Assembly (NCBI GenBank): GCA_003117195.1
Contig: BDSI01000059.1
Span: forward strand, 517,481 to 581,480
Direction of reading: 5' to 3'
Origin: Eudorina sp. 2006-703-Eu-15
Taxonomy: Eukaryota; Chlorophyta; Chlorophyceae; Chlamydomonadales; Volvocaceae
Length of the DNA stretch: 64,000 bases
Position 1 is the stretch's first letter; every line of letters starts with the position of its first letter. This document shows positions 10,815 to 23,000 of this stretch, in pieces. A program made the position numbers and the translations under genes. Under the pieces are notes generated by a model. The model saw only the letters and a program-made list of their open reading frames with translations, searched no databases and was not told the DNA's origin.

Positions 10815-13800
10815 TCACAGGTGGTAATGCGGCAGGGCGCTCTGCCCCCCCGCCGGACCCAGCCCGCCCGGCCCCTGCCCCCCGGCCCCCTGCCCCCCGC
10901 CCGCCTGAGGGCCGTGCCCCTGCCAGCCCTGCCCCCCCGGCCCCGCTTGCCCTCCCTGGCCCCCCTGCCCCCCCTGGCCGCCCTGCTGGTCGGCGATCCT
11001 CAGCAGCGCGATGCCGATGAGGTGCTGCACGGTGGCCAGCACGTCGCCGCCGTTGAGCCCCAGTACGGTGGCGGCCACGTGCACGGCCTGGGCCTCCCCC
11101 ATGGGCTGCGCCCGGTGGTGCTGCAGCGACACGTTGAGGAGCTCCAAGTCGGCGTGGATGCCCTTGGCGTGGCAGGCCTGGAGGGGGGTAATGGGGAGGG
11201 GGCGGATTTAATCGGGGAGGGACGGGGGGAGGTGGGCCGGAGGGCGGCGGGAGGGCGTTGCGTGACGGGCGGCGGGGCTGCCCCCTACCTGGCCGCTTCC
11301 GTTCCGTAATCCCTGCCCCGCCCGTCCTAGCTGCTCCACGCAACCCCCCAGCCCCACCCCTGCAGGGCCCCCCAGCTGTCCGGTGGTCAACCCCGCCCTC
11401 CTCCGTCCCCACATCCCAAGTCACGGTCCCCACATCCCAAAGGCGCAGCCCAGCCCCCGGGCCCAGAAGCAGCAGCTGCCCCACCCCACCCCACCCCACC
11501 CCGCCCTAGCCTCCCCGACCCATCCCCCGTCGCAGCCCAGCTCACGTCCAGCAGCAGCTGTTTCATCTGGGCGTTCTTCTGCTGGATGTTGTCCACCTGC
11601 CCCAGCACCGCCTCCAGCTGGCTGTTGAGACCCTCGTTGTCCCGCTGCAACCGAACCACCTCGGCCTGCAGCCGGGCAACCTGCGCGCGAAGCGGGGGGG
11701 CGGGGCGGGGGGTCCGTGGGGGCGGGGGCGGGGACGGCGAGGGTGTAGAAATTGGGGAAACAGAGCGAGGGGCGGCGAGGGCCGGGGACGTGGGTAGGCC
11801 GCAGCTTCGGACTGGGTTTCGGAGAACTCACTTCTGGGGCCCGATCCCACGCCACGGATTTGTTGTTTGGCCCTACCCTCCCTCTGTAGACTGGCCAACT
11901 ATTGCCTGCCGCTTGTCACTTGCCAAAGTAAATAACACACACGGGCGGGTTTCTTTCCTAAAAGCCTGAAAGAAACACACACGGGCGGGCCGGTTCCCTC
12001 GCGGGTCACCCATCACGAGCACATGCCCCCGGCTCAGTATTCCCATACAGCGTGCGCCCAACGCGCGGGCGACCCATGGGGCCCACGCGATGTGGTGCCA
12101 GAGCACGTGCGGCCGACCCATGGGACCAGGGCACGTGCGGCCGACCCATGGGACCAGGGCACGTGCGGCCGACCCAGTGGAGCAGCGCATGTGGGGGCGC
12201 TCATGGCCAGCGAGACGGAACCGACCCGTGAGCCGTGGTCGTTGTCGTCGGTCCCATGCATGCGCCTCAGGAGCCCTGAGGCGCGAGCTAAGGATGTCGC
12301 CAGAAACTAACCACATCCTGTCATCACATCCATCCATCCATCCATCCATCCATCCATCCGTGTGTGTACATGTACATGTATGTGTATATATGCGTGTATG
12401 TGTTTTTTCAGCGAAGAAACCCGCCCGTGTATGTGTTTTTTCAGCGAAGAAACCCGCCCGTGTATGCGTTTTTTCAGCGAAGAAACCCGCCCGTGTATGT
12501 GCATGTGTGTTTATGTGTACGTGTATGTGCATGTGTGTTTATATGTACGTGTACGTGTGTGCTGTTGCTGCTGCCGCATCGTCCCCACCAGTTTGTTCTC
12601 CGGTGGGCTGGGCAGGGCAGCCTCCAACACCGCCGGGGCCACCGCCGCCGCCGCCGCCGCGGCGCCGCCCGCGCCCCCTCCTGCCCGCTGGCCCGGCCCG
12701 CCTGCCGACCGCATCCCCGAAAGAGACCGGAGAAGCTCCACCGCATTGATCCCGACGCCGCCGCCGCCGCCAACGCCGCCGCCAACGCCAACGCCGACGC
12801 CTCCGCCAATGGAGCCGCTGCGCCCGAGGACGTGCCCCGGCCGCGGCCCTGACCCGCCGTCGCCGCTACCGGCGTCGTCGACACCGCCGCCGCCGCCGCC
12901 GCCGCCGTGCATCGTCTTGACTGAGTCCACGTTGCCGCGGTTCAGCGCCGCGGCCTGCCCCGGACCGTGGAAACTGTCTTGGCGCCCGCCATTGCCGCCG
13001 CCGGCACCATGCACTTCCGCGACGTCATGTTGTTGCTGCTGCTGCTGCTGTGATTGCTGCTGCTGCTGCTGCTGTGATTGCTGCTGCGGTTGCGAGTGGT
13101 GGTGAGGGCCCTGGTGGTGTTGCTGCGCATGCGGCGCGCGCTGCGGGTGCGGCTCCGCCTCAACATCCCCACGGGTCGGTTGTGACCCAGGGGTCGCCCC
13201 CTGCGCCTTCGTCTGCGCCTGCGCCGCGTCGTCGTCCAGGTCCTTTCCGTCCAGCTCTGCCGCAACCTTGGCCAGGTCCAGCAGGCTCTGAGACCAGGTC
13301 CGCTCCGGCGCCACTGACCCATGGGTCGCTGTTTCCGCCTTGAGGTGCAGAACCTTGTGACGCTTCGGGCTTCGGGGCTGCGCCGCCGCCTCCTCTTCCG
13401 CCGCGAGCGTCGCCGCCGCCGCGACGCCGTACCGTCCCGAGCCGTGCGAGGACCGCAGCAGCCCCGGCCCGCCGCCGCCGCGCGAGTGCGCCGCGCCGCC
13501 GCCGCCGCCACCGCCGCCGCCGCCAGTGGCGGCGCCGGCGCTGGGCGGGCGGGGCTGCTGGTTCGGGCCCGTCGAGGACGCCAGTCGGTGCGTGGATTCT
13601 TGACGCTTCACAGGAAAAGGGGAAGATGCCAAGAACGGCGTCAGGTGCAAGCCCGCGGGCCAAAGTCGAGGGTGGCGCCGACCGACCGACCGACCGACCG
13701 ACCGACCAAGTCAGAAGGGCGCCAGACCAGCGAATGCTGGTAATCCGGACATCCGTCGAGGATGGGGCAGCGCGCGGGGGCTGAGGTTTCGGCGGCCCGG

Positions 13801-15828
13801 TCGGGTGCCCCATGGGTCGCCTCTGGCCCAGTCATCCGCCACCGGGTGAACGCCGCCGCCGAGGTTACCATCCAACGGCTCAGTGAAGCGCAGGCTGGGA
13901 TCGGAGGCCCCGTACCACCACCACAACCATTCCCCAGCTCCCCTACCGTACCCCCGCCCCACCCCGCCCCACCCCGCCCCCGCCCCCAGCCCTCCGCAGA
14001 ACGCACCGACAGCCGATCTGTCGTCCGAGCTCCATTGCCACCGCCTCCGCCTCCGACCCCGACCCGCGCGCCCCCCGCCGCCGCCCCCGCCTCGACGCTC
14101 TGCCCCTCGTCGCCCGCCGCCGCGGCCGACGCCGACGCCGCGGCCGACGCCGCCGCCGCAGCGCCGCTGAGCTGCCTGTGCACGTGCTGCTGGTTGGCGC
14201 GCAGCATGCCCGCCAGGTCGCTCTCCGCGCCCGACAGGATCCTCTCCAGGGTGAAGGTGCGCCGCATGCTCTGCACGTCCGGCGGCGCGGCGTCGATGGC
14301 CTGCATGTCGGTGGCCAGGCCCTCCACAAATTTCTGCAGTCGCGGCGCATCGCAGAGCGGTTCATTCACCACATGGGCCATGGATGGGAGGAAACGCACC
14401 TCATTGTCGCCGCTGCTGCGGCTGCTGCTGCTGCTGCTGCGGCGGCGGCGGTTGCTGGAACATAGCAGCAAAATCAGAATGCCGTGGTTGTCGGATTGGC
14501 TGTTGCTGTTGCAGTTGTAAAGTAAGTAGTGGTGGTGGTGGTGAATGCAGTGATGGCGGGCTTGGGTTTGCAAAGCCGGGGTTTGCAAACAGGGGGACAC
14601 AAAGGGATTTGGTGGTGGCGGTGGCGCTGGTCAAAAGGGAAAGCCAGACCCAGAAACGAATCTGGGCACACCGCGGTGGTGGTGTGTGGTGGAAGCGATA
14701 GGAGGGCCACGGCGGCGCGGGATGCCCATCCCGCACCTCCCCCTGACGAGGTAAGCAAGCGGCGCTGCGGGTGCACATGGGTAATGGGTTGTATGTGGTG
14801 ATGGGTCGGGACGGGACATTGGCAGTATCAGAGGTCTGAGAGCCGCGTGAGAAGAGAAACGAGGGGTACGGCAGTCTTCAGCGAGGGCCCCGCCCGACCC
14901 ACTGGGTCCCATCAGGCTGCTGCTTGGTGGTGGTGGAGGACAGAGGCCACTGCCGCGCCGGTGGGCCCCGCCGGCGCTCGGTGGATGCCGCGTCCTCCGG
15001 CTGGCGCATATCAACCCATCGCATGGCATGGCATGGCGTGACCTGACCTGGAGATTCCTGGCTGGGCTAAGAGCGCTCATGGGGCCGGTACGCCTGGGCC
15101 CCCGGTGGAGGACAGTCGGCCTCGAGGGGCCTCACGCGGGGCCTCGAAGGGCCTCGAAGGGCAGGCCGCGGAGGACAGGCGCGTGCGATCGGTCCGGGCA
15201 GTGATCAATCCGGGGGAGGATCAATCCGGGCTTGACCCTCCAGGGGGGATGCACGCACCCACCTCCATGCCCTTCAGAACGCCACCACCACCACCACCAC
15301 CACCTCCACCACCACCACCAACACCACCACCACCGGGCGCGGAGGACAGGCGGGTCTCATATCTAACCCACCACCACCACCACCACCACCCCACCACCCG
15401 CGCGCCCTCACCTCCTCCGGCAGCGAGTGGTTCCAATCCAGCAGCAGGTCCTGCAGCTCCCGTCCCCCGGAGAGGGTTTCCCGCAGGATGTGCTCCATGG
15501 TGGTGGAGCGCATGATGGACAGCGGTCCCTCGTCCGGGCCCGCCGCCAGGCCCTGAAGCAGCAGCTGCTCCAGGGTGCTGTTGCGCTGGCTGCCGGCGGT
15601 GCCGGACCGGAAGCGGATGGGCATCGGCTCCGGAGGCGCCGGGGGAGGCGGTGCGGGTTGCTCCTGCGCCCTCCTCTGCGGCGGCCGGTGAAGGGAGCCG
15701 ATGGACGAGGCGCGGCGGGTTGGGAGGTTGGTTGGTATTCCATGGCGCCGGAACGGCTGATAAGGGCTTGACCCATGTCGAATAAGAAGGACGATAAAAG
15801 GATATCTTTCGTTGTGTGCAGTTTCCAC
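10815..15828 (-). CDS. Unknown poly-Gln, leucine-zipper protein (5' end unresolved)
   Basis: I do not recognise the family. Supported exons right to left: about 15828-15412, 14333-14007, 13605-12589, 11680-11546, 11177-10815, all joined in phase 0, about 750 residues in total. Exon one lacks an in-frame ATG, so the start lies upstream or in another exon; its right limit may be an acceptor near 15756. Seen in order: a helical segment with motifs STLEQLLLQ and TTMEHILRE, a related motif FTLERILSG in exon two, then a long Gly/Ala/Gln-rich exon with two Gln runs and a basic PKRHK. Next comes a clear heptad segment (LQAEVVRLQRDNEGLNSQL) in the 45-residue fourth exon, then a conserved-looking helical end and a QGGQGG tail. 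It could be a nuclear regulatory protein, but no basic DNA-binding region precedes the zipper. It is divergent from the one-helix protein gene. Confidence 0.55.
12071..12176. repeat. 28-bp tandem repeat with two palindromes
   Basis: Two perfect 28-bp units, one diverged longer unit before and part of one after, each holding GACCCATGGG and CACGTG. It lies in the intron between the third and fourth exons of the zipper gene. Confidence 0.7.
12394..12492. repeat. 33-bp tandem repeat (3 copies)
   Basis: Three near-identical 33-bp units starting GTGTATG(T/C)G and containing TTTTTTCAGCGAAGAAACCC, all within an intron. Because the unit is a multiple of three, the array reads open but is not judged coding. 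Confidence 0.85.
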
Positions 15829-16279
15829 AGCGCGATGGGTTCCGTGCGAGCAACCGCTGCGTGGACTTTTCCTGGCGACAAGATCACAGCAGGGCCTCTG
15901 TTGACACTATACCTTTTGTAACATTATTGCCGCATAGACCTGGTCAAGCGTCGGCGCATTCGGCAAGGCCCCTGTGTCGCCGAGAGGTCGCGCATCCCCA
16001 CCCACATCTTTTCTATCCATAGAAAAGAAATGCAAAAATGTCTACCAGAAACTCGGGAATCAAAACCCTAGCTTAAAGTGGTTGTATGAAACTAAGAAGG
16101 TCGCGTTTGTACGGCAGGTGTCCTGTGGCTTGTGGAAAGTTTCCAGTCAACTGCACATAGTCTGAACATCAGAAGTATATGATCGTCTATCTTGATCCAT
16201 TACAGTGTTTATCAGTGCTTATCAGTTCCCAGATACTTCGCCTTGTTATTCCGCACAAGTCCTTTTCTCTACAGCCCTA

Positions 16280-16603
16280 ATGGCGTCCATCATGTGCTCA
16301 AGGGCTTGCCCGTTTGTCTCCCAGCGCACGAACTCCTACTCTGGGCGTGGTGTTGCGCGCCCCGCGCGGGTACTGCGCGTGCGCGTGCAAGCGGTGAAGC
16401 CACCTGCTGGTGTAACTCTGCCGCCAAAGCAGCCTGATGTTCCACAGCCAACCAATGGCTTTGTAGAGTACGCGGAGAAGGTTAACAGCCGAGCCGCGAT
16501 GATCGGCTTTTTCGCCCTCCTGGCAGTCGAGGGCATCTTCGGGAAAGGCCTCCTGGAGATCATCGGCGTGACGACAGGCAACGGTCTTGGGTTCGAGCTT
16601 TGA
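16280..16603 (+). CDS. One-helix LHC-like protein (HLIP/OHP type)
   Basis: Thylakoid one-helix proteins bind chlorophyll and carotenoid and protect or help assemble photosystems. The frame is intronless and 107 residues. Residues 1 to about 38 are a Ser/Arg/Ala-rich chloroplast transit peptide (start MASIMCSRACPFV), followed by a Pro-rich linker. The single helix at about 63-90 carries the chlorophyll-binding signature E66-x-x-N69-x-R71-x-A-M-I-G-F. The tail GKGLLEIIGVTTGNGLGFEL resembles OHP1/SEP-type proteins. The ATGGCG start is preferred over an in-frame ATG 25 codons upstream because it begins the transit peptide. A TGTAA at 17078 fits the 3' end. It is divergent from the zipper gene. 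Confidence 0.85.
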   Translation: MASIMCSRACPFVSQRTNSYSGRGVARPARVLRVRVQAVKPPAGVTLPPKQPDVPQPTNGFVEYAEKVNSRAAMIGFFALLAVEGIFGKGLLEIIGVTTGNGLGFEL

Positions 16604-17980
16604 GCAGTGCAATCCTGGGCGATAGAAGAGCACGACCGTGGCTGGAGCGCAATGAGTGGCTGGGGCTACTGCGGTGGTTTGGAGCTAGAGGCGGACAAGC
16701 TGCGACACTGTGCGTGTGCTTCCCCTCTGGAGATATGGAGCCGATTTTTAAATCAATGCAAATTTTGATTATCGAGGTGGATGTCATCAGGACGGGGCAG
16801 CTCTCCAGGCCCGTACCCACCACCGGGTCCTGCGGCTTCAGTCCGACGCGAAGCCATCACCGTGCGCGTTAACGCACGAAGAGGGGAGAGATAGAGAGAG
16901 AGGGAGACGGTATGGTTGGTGACTGCAGCCGTTGGTTGCCATCTTTGCGGGTGTATGCCGGGTTTGCGGCAGGTGTCTACGCGTGGTTGTGACTGAACAC
17001 GTGCTCGCCCGCGTGAACGGCGTGAACTCTGCCAGTTGCGGCAGGTGCCAGCTTGTTGAACGCTGCTTAACACCACTTGTAACATAACGCGCGAATTTCC
17101 GTGCTGTTGAACGTTGCCATTGAGGTGTGGATGTGATTCCGAAATGGCGGACTGAGACGCGGTATCCCTTACCACCCCAACTACATGACAGCCCGTGCAG
17201 CGACTTCACCGGCAGCCGCGCATTCCCCCACCTCTCAGGCAGCACAACCCCATGAGCAGCATATTCCCCCTGAGCAGCCCAGCATCAACCCCCAGACTCT
17301 GCAGCACGCACACCTACACGAACGGATTTGGGCGTGGGGGCAAGGGGTTCTCACAAAATACACCAGCCACACGCCAACCACACAACCAGTCACGACGCAT
17401 GCCGTTGAGGCCGTCAATCGGACACAGCCCACGAGGTCCCCCCCGAGACCGCAAGGTGCGAGTGACAGCCCAGCTGTCCGCTGCCATTGCATCAGCCCTG
17501 GTGCTGCCTAACCGCGCCAGACACTGCGGCACTCGCATCACAGGAAGAAAACAGAAGCGCATGCCCCTACCTGTCGAATCCGTACCGCCCCAGAGCTGCG
17601 GGGCGCGCAGGTCTTGACCAGCGGTGGGACCAGCGGGTCGTAGTACCGTATTATCCCGGGGGAACAGCGATCCAGGTGCGGTGAGGCCGTACAGTCTGGT
17701 CAGCGCTACGGTTGTGACGTGACACAGCCGTACAGTTTTGAGGGCAGCGTCGAGAGCGCCCGACGGCAAGCTGATGTGAAGTCCCAAAGAGTGCACGGAG
17801 CAAGCCAGTCAAGGAGCTGGGAGCGCAGCCTCAGCCTTGGGCGGCGCAGCAGGTGGTCAACCCGCCCGGATGCCGTGCCGCTGGTTGTGGCCCTTGGAGG
17901 CACATCGTAGCCGGGTTACGAATTCATGACTAACACTCGTTTGCTCAGAATGGGGATCAGGCCCGTCCCTCTGGTTGAAA
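16604..17980. other. 3' flank of the one-helix gene and unassigned spacer
   Basis: Lower-GC, repeat-poor DNA. TGTAA at 17078-17082 is the likely poly(A) signal of the one-helix gene, giving a 3' UTR of about 480 bases. Beyond it an ATG-started plus-strand frame (17185-17511, 108 residues, hydrophilic, Pro/Gln/His-rich) and an overlapping minus-strand frame (17314-17796) are open. Neither shows a domain or good splice context, and I cannot say that either is a gene. Confidence 0.45.
17078..17082 (+). terminator. TGTAA poly(A) signal for the one-helix gene
   Basis: First TGTAA found downstream of the stop at 16603, in unique low-GC sequence. Confidence 0.5.
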
Positions 17981-18115
17981 GCAAGGGCCCCTCTCCCCCG
18001 TATCCGGGAGAGAGGGCTTCAGCGGTCTTTCCGTTAGGGCTGGGTTAGCAGCGCTTGGCCAGCGCCAGGCCCGGTCAGATATGTAACCACACCACACACA
18101 CACACACATCTGTTT
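17981..18115 (+). mobile_element. LINE-like 3' end, subfamily 2
   Basis: Short 3' fragment ending in CAGATATGTAAC and a (CA)n tail. The body (CGGTCTTTCCGTTAGGGCTG, then GGCCAGCGCCAGGCCCGG) matches the reverse-orientation element at 33029-33375. Confidence 0.55.
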
Positions 18116-18360
18116 CCGTCGCCGACATCAACTATTGCGCTGGACTTCACTTCTCGCGGCTCAGTTATCATTTACAAACACACGCGAGGGGCACACGCAC
18201 CGAGCGCACCGAGTCGCATATGCATTCTTCGCGGCGCACCTTCGTACACACACGCACTGATGCCGTACTCAACGGATACAGATAACCCAGTTCTCTTTCG
18301 TGCACAAACACACACACACATACACGTTCCGGGCCCCATCACCCGAGCCAACGTGTGGCT

Positions 18361-19340
18361 GGCAGCAAGGGGTTTGGGACATCGTTGCCCTGGCGGCGCT
18401 GACGGCCATGGAGCGGGCGAGGGTGGGGTTACGTGCAGCGACCCACCACGGCGGCGCACAGCCTGTGCTGGGGGCGCCGGCTGCCCCGTCGCCGGTAGAT
18501 GTAGCTAAGGCGCGCGCAGTCATTGAGTTCTGGCAGCGGGTGGCCAGTTTTGCAGAACTGGGCCGACCGCGACGGGGATGGGAGGGGGTGGGACCGGACC
18601 ACCCAATCCTATCGGTGGTGGACGGCCGGATCCGCTGCGTGCAGCCAGTAGACGTAGACTCGTGATGGAAAGATAGCAGCGCGAGACGCTAGGGTGTAGG
18701 GATTGGGACTAGGGAAGCCCACTTCCGGGCACGATGGGGATCCGTGGGTGCCCGAGGAGGGTCGGGCCAGACCAGTGGGAGTTGGCAGCGAGCGGGACTT
18801 GTAGGCGAGGGCCGCTTGCGACGGGAAGGGGTGTATGACAGGGAAGCTTGCGTGGTGATGTGCTGCCTTGTGCAAACCATAGCCCCATCATGGAGCACCC
18901 GACTGCATACCCGGACCCAGCAAGGCCTGACGTGTGCGACGTCGCTCTGACTCAGCTGGGCGGGCAGGCCTGCCGGATGGTGCAACCTTAGCTAGTACGA
19001 TTAGGTTTGGACGCGGGACCAGGCTAGTTTTACCGCACCGGGCAGGGGCACGCCTCCGAAGTGCTGAGGAACGCGCCCTGGGTGCTGCAAGGACTTGAGG
19101 AGGTTGAACAGCGGACTGCGAGGCGCAGACCGCCCGGGATGGGCTTCCGCCCAATCCCTTGAGGGGGCACAGCTGTCACCGATCCTCGGGGATCGGGCGC
19201 GCGCCCTTGGTTGAGAGCGAGGGGACAGAGGCCCCTTACCCCCTCTCCCCCGAATCCGGGGGAGAGTGCTTCGGCGGTCTCCCGTATGGGGCGGGTCGGC
19301 AGATATGTAACGATTCACACACACACACACACACACACGT
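18361..19340 (+). mobile_element. LINE-like retrotransposon 3' end (ORF2 tail plus 3' UTR)
   Basis: 18361-18665 is an open frame ending in TGA with ALTAMERARVGLRA, then FWQRVASFAELGRPRRGW and GPDHPILSVVDGRIR. This is the kind of sequence seen at the C-terminus of algal L1-like ORF2 proteins. About 640 bases of 3' UTR follow, ending CAGATATGTAACGATT and (CA)n. Roughly 320 bases of this UTR recur in reverse orientation at 32712-33028 and a shorter part at 44626-44838, so its 3' end is well defined. The copy is truncated at its 5' side and is not an active element. The family name is from memory; the repeat structure is direct observation. Confidence 0.6.
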
Positions 19341-19514
19341 TCTATGGTAAGTATATTGCTACCTGGGATCGGGCGGGCGGGCGGGTTGCAATTCTAAACA
19401 CACACACATATTTCCAAAGCACACGTGCGGATCCCACTGATCCACACGGAATGATGTGCCCCGGCTGGCTCTGCTCCTAAGCTTGAAATGTTGCATCATT
19501 TCCTGCCTGCCTGC

Positions 19515-19545
<31 letters not shown>

Positions 19546-19547
19546 CC

Positions 19548-19592
<45 letters not shown>

Positions 19593-20055
19593 GCCCCCCC
19601 GCCCCGCCCCGCCCCACCCCGCTCGCGCAGGACCGCCGCTCCGCAGTGCAAACCTGCCAACTGGATGCAGGGGCAACGTGCCAACTAGCCCCAACCAACC
19701 AACCAACCAACCACAGAAAGCCGACCGTATTCGTCAATATAGGTCGCGCGGGATCTCGTCATGCCACAGCGACCGACACGTCAACCTCATGCAGTGCCAA
19801 CGGCCGCCTTTCCCATCGACTCAGCGCGGCCCCCTGCCCCAGCATGCCTTCCTCCTCCATGTCAACCAAGACATCGAAACCGCAAAACACGTCACCGACT
19901 GCGCAGCATCCGTCGGGGCGGTCGACGGCGCCGGCACAAGGCCGCAGGGCGCAGGGCGCAGGGCAAGGACAGGACACGGGTCCGCAACATGCATCGCCCC
20001 CTCTTATGTCATTGAAGGCAGCGACTGGCCCCCTCCCCCGGTCCGCCCCGCAGCG
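19341..20055. repeat. Repeat-B copy, (CTGT)n tract and 3' flank of the RING gene
   Basis: 19341-19410 is a repeat-B copy (GGCGGGTTGCAATTCTAAAC then CACACA). 19505-19592 is a (CTGT)n tract of about 20 units. 19690-20055 is unassigned sequence immediately 3' of the RING gene stop; no TGTAA on the minus strand was found in it. Confidence 0.6.
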
Positions 20056-23000
20056 CTAGGAGCTGTAGAACAGGCGCTGACGCCGCAGGATCTCTTTCCG
20101 ACAGAAGGGGCAGCGATGCAGTCGCCGGCTGCAGCGCCGGCACACGTTGGCGTGGCCGCAGGGCACCAGCGCCACCTGGATGGGCTTCTCCATGCAGATG
20201 GCGCAGATGGCGCCCGCGAAGCTGGCCGCGCCGCCGGCGCCGCCTGCGGCGCCGGGCCCGCCGCCGGTGGGCGGCCCCTCGGACCCGTAGTCGCTGCCGA
20301 GGTCGGGTTGTACGACAGACGGCTCGTGGGAGGGGCCCGACACGGGGGAGATGGCCGCCTCGGAGCCCGCGTCGAGCCCGGCGGGCTGGGGGTACTGCTG
20401 CTGCAGAGCCGCCGCCGCCGCCGCCGCCGCGACCGCCGCTGTCCCGTCGGTGAAGTGATGCGCGTGATGGTTAGGGGGATGGTGGTGAGGGTGGTGAGGG
20501 TGAGGGTGCGGAGCTCCCCCGTGTGCGCCGCCGCCGGTCGCGCCCACCCCGCCGCCGCCGCCGCCGCCGCCGCTGCCGGTGCGGGCCGGCGGCGGCGGCT
20601 GTTGCTGGTACGGCAGCTGCATATGCATATGCTGCGCATGCTCACGGTCCCAATAGAAGGGGGTGTCACTGAGGGGACGATCCGACGTCGAGGCGGTGCT
20701 GGACGCGGTGCCGCCGCCACCGCCGCCGCAGCCGGCGCCGCCGCCGGTCGTCGCCGCCGTCGGCCCCTGTGACCCACGGGTCTGAGAGGAGGACTGTGGC
20801 AGAAGCGACCGGTCCAGGGAGGACCGCCCGCCAGCGGCGCCGCCACCGCCACCGCCACCGACCCATGGGTCGCCGGTTTGCGATTCCCCGCCGACCCCGG
20901 GCAGCGGCCGCACTGACACACCTGCCAAACTGGCGACGCCGCCGTATGGCTGTAGGTACGGCAGGTCCAGCAGCTGCGTGTACGAATGGACGCGACTGAC
21001 GCTGTCCGGAAGCGTGTCGTGTGCGTCACCCCTGTACGGCAGCACGCATACAAGTGGAGTCGTACGAATACAGACAAAATCATGGTAAGGATGAATTCGA
21101 CATCCTCAGCCAGGCACCTGCTGCTGCTACTGCTGCTGTTGCTACTGCTATTGCTACCGCTGTTGTTGCTACTGCTACTGCTGCTATTACTATTCCTATT
21201 GTACCGCTGTTGTTGCTACTGCTACTGCTGCAACTGCTACTTCTTTCCTAAACCATCGAGCGCTGGCCCTCCACCACCAATCCAAAGAAGAAAACCTTAG
21301 GCCCGGTTGTTTCGGTTGTTGTTACGGGTTTAGGGTTTTATCTCTTCTTACCATACCACCCCGCCGCCGGCCGGTTTCCGCTGTGACCGGGCCCAGCTGC
21401 CGCCCTCCACCCCCACCCACCTCGCCCACCCCACCCGCCCCACCCGAACGCGCCGCTGCCCTCATCCGACCAAGCCGGCTGTAGCAGGTCGCAGTCCCGC
21501 GGCGGCTCCCGCTCCGCAACCAGTTGCTCGTCCAGCCACCCCGTCTGCAGCGAAAAGTTAGACCGCGACACCGAGGCGGGCCCTGTGTACGGCAACAGCA
21601 GCTGCTGCTGCTGCTGATACTGCTGATGCGGTGGCTGCAGCACCATCGGCAGGCTCAGCACGTGCGCATGGGGTCCCGCCGGCGGGCCCTGGACCGTCCC
21701 GTGGGTCCCCGGGCCGCCGGGCTGTAGCAGCAGCTCCGTCAGCACCAGACTGGGGCCGATCGGCATTGGCGCCGCCTCCGCCGCGGCAGCGGCCTGCACC
21801 AGACTGCCACTGGCGGCTCGGGCAAGACCCGGGTCGCATGGGACGGCGGCGGCGGCGGCGGCGGCGGCGGGGCCAAGCATGTCAGTGCCGCTACCACTGC
21901 CGCCGCCGCTGCCCTGCGGCGGCAGCGGCACGCAGCCAGAGCCTTGTCGTTGGAGCGCCGCGTGCGATGTGGGCGGCGGCGCCGCCGCCGCCGCGGCCGC
22001 GTCGCCGGGGCCGGTAAGCGTGAGGGAGGGCCGACCGGTGCAGAAGCCCGCCGGATGGGGCGGCGCGGGACCGTCGAGCGGCTCGACGATGGCGCAGCTG
22101 TAGGCGGTGGCGGGCGCCGGCAACTGCGCCCCCGCCACATGCGCTCGGTGATGGTGAGGCGGCGGAGGCGGCGGCGGCCCTTGCATTTCCGCAAGTAAAG
22201 CGGCGCGCTCAGCTGGCGGGCGCGGAGAGGGGCAGTGGACCCACGGGTCATAGGGCGCAGGCGGCGGGAGCGCTCGGACGCGGAGACAGACGCTGGAGGG
22301 GTTATACTGACCTCCGACCCATGGGTCACGGTAAAGCTAGGATGTGGATTTCCCCTTACCCCCTCTTTCTTTCTTCCCTCCTCTATCACGTGTTTCCACT
22401 TTCACTTGAGGGGGAGGCAGCCAAAACCAATATCGCTGGATGGATGTACGACCCATGGGTCTCTCCCACTCTGCACCCACACCGCCTCCCTGCTGCGGCC
22501 CCACAGCGACAGCTCCCCACCACCTCACCCGGTTCATGAGTTCACGTCCCCTGACGGCCCTCCCCGCTCACCCAAGCACTGACCCCCCCCTCCCGTATAA
22601 TAAATTTGTCTACCAATGTCCTATATATACGCCCTCCCGCCCTCCCTCCCTCCCGCCCCCCCTCCCGCCTTGTCTTCCCCGCCGCCGCCGCCGCCGCCGC
22701 CACCGCCGTGCCCCACCTTCCGGCTGCTCCGAGATGGGCTCCGGCGGGTTGCTGACCGCAGCCGCGGCCGACGGCGGCGTCATCTGCGCCACGTCATCCA
22801 TTTGAAAGATGATCGCCTCCGAAGTGGACAGAGACGACAAGGACGGCGACGCCGCCGGGCCGCCGGGGACCTGCGCTAACCTCCCGCCGCCGCCGCCGCC
22901 GCCGCCGCCGGGGCCCGGCAGCGACTCGCCGCCGCCGCCGCGACGGCCACCGGCTCCCCGTTGATGGCGGCCCTGGCGGCCCAGCTGTTGGGTGCGGTGC

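Noticed and set aside
10089..11309. 406-codon plus-strand Pro/Ala-rich frame
   Set aside because: Antisense shadow of the zipper gene's last exon and flanking GC-rich spacer.
12362..12500. Repeated peptide FFSEETRPC from the 33-bp array
   Set aside because: It is intronic on the minus-strand gene and arises from a multiple-of-three tandem repeat.
17195..17617. Plus-strand 140-codon frame after the one-helix gene
   Set aside because: It begins at GTG, overlaps an alternative ATG frame, and its only plausible intron would be under 50 bases.
19456..20772. 438-codon plus-strand frame
   Set aside because: Mostly the antisense of the RING exon plus the (CTGT)n tract; the minus strand carries the RING motif and coherent splicing.
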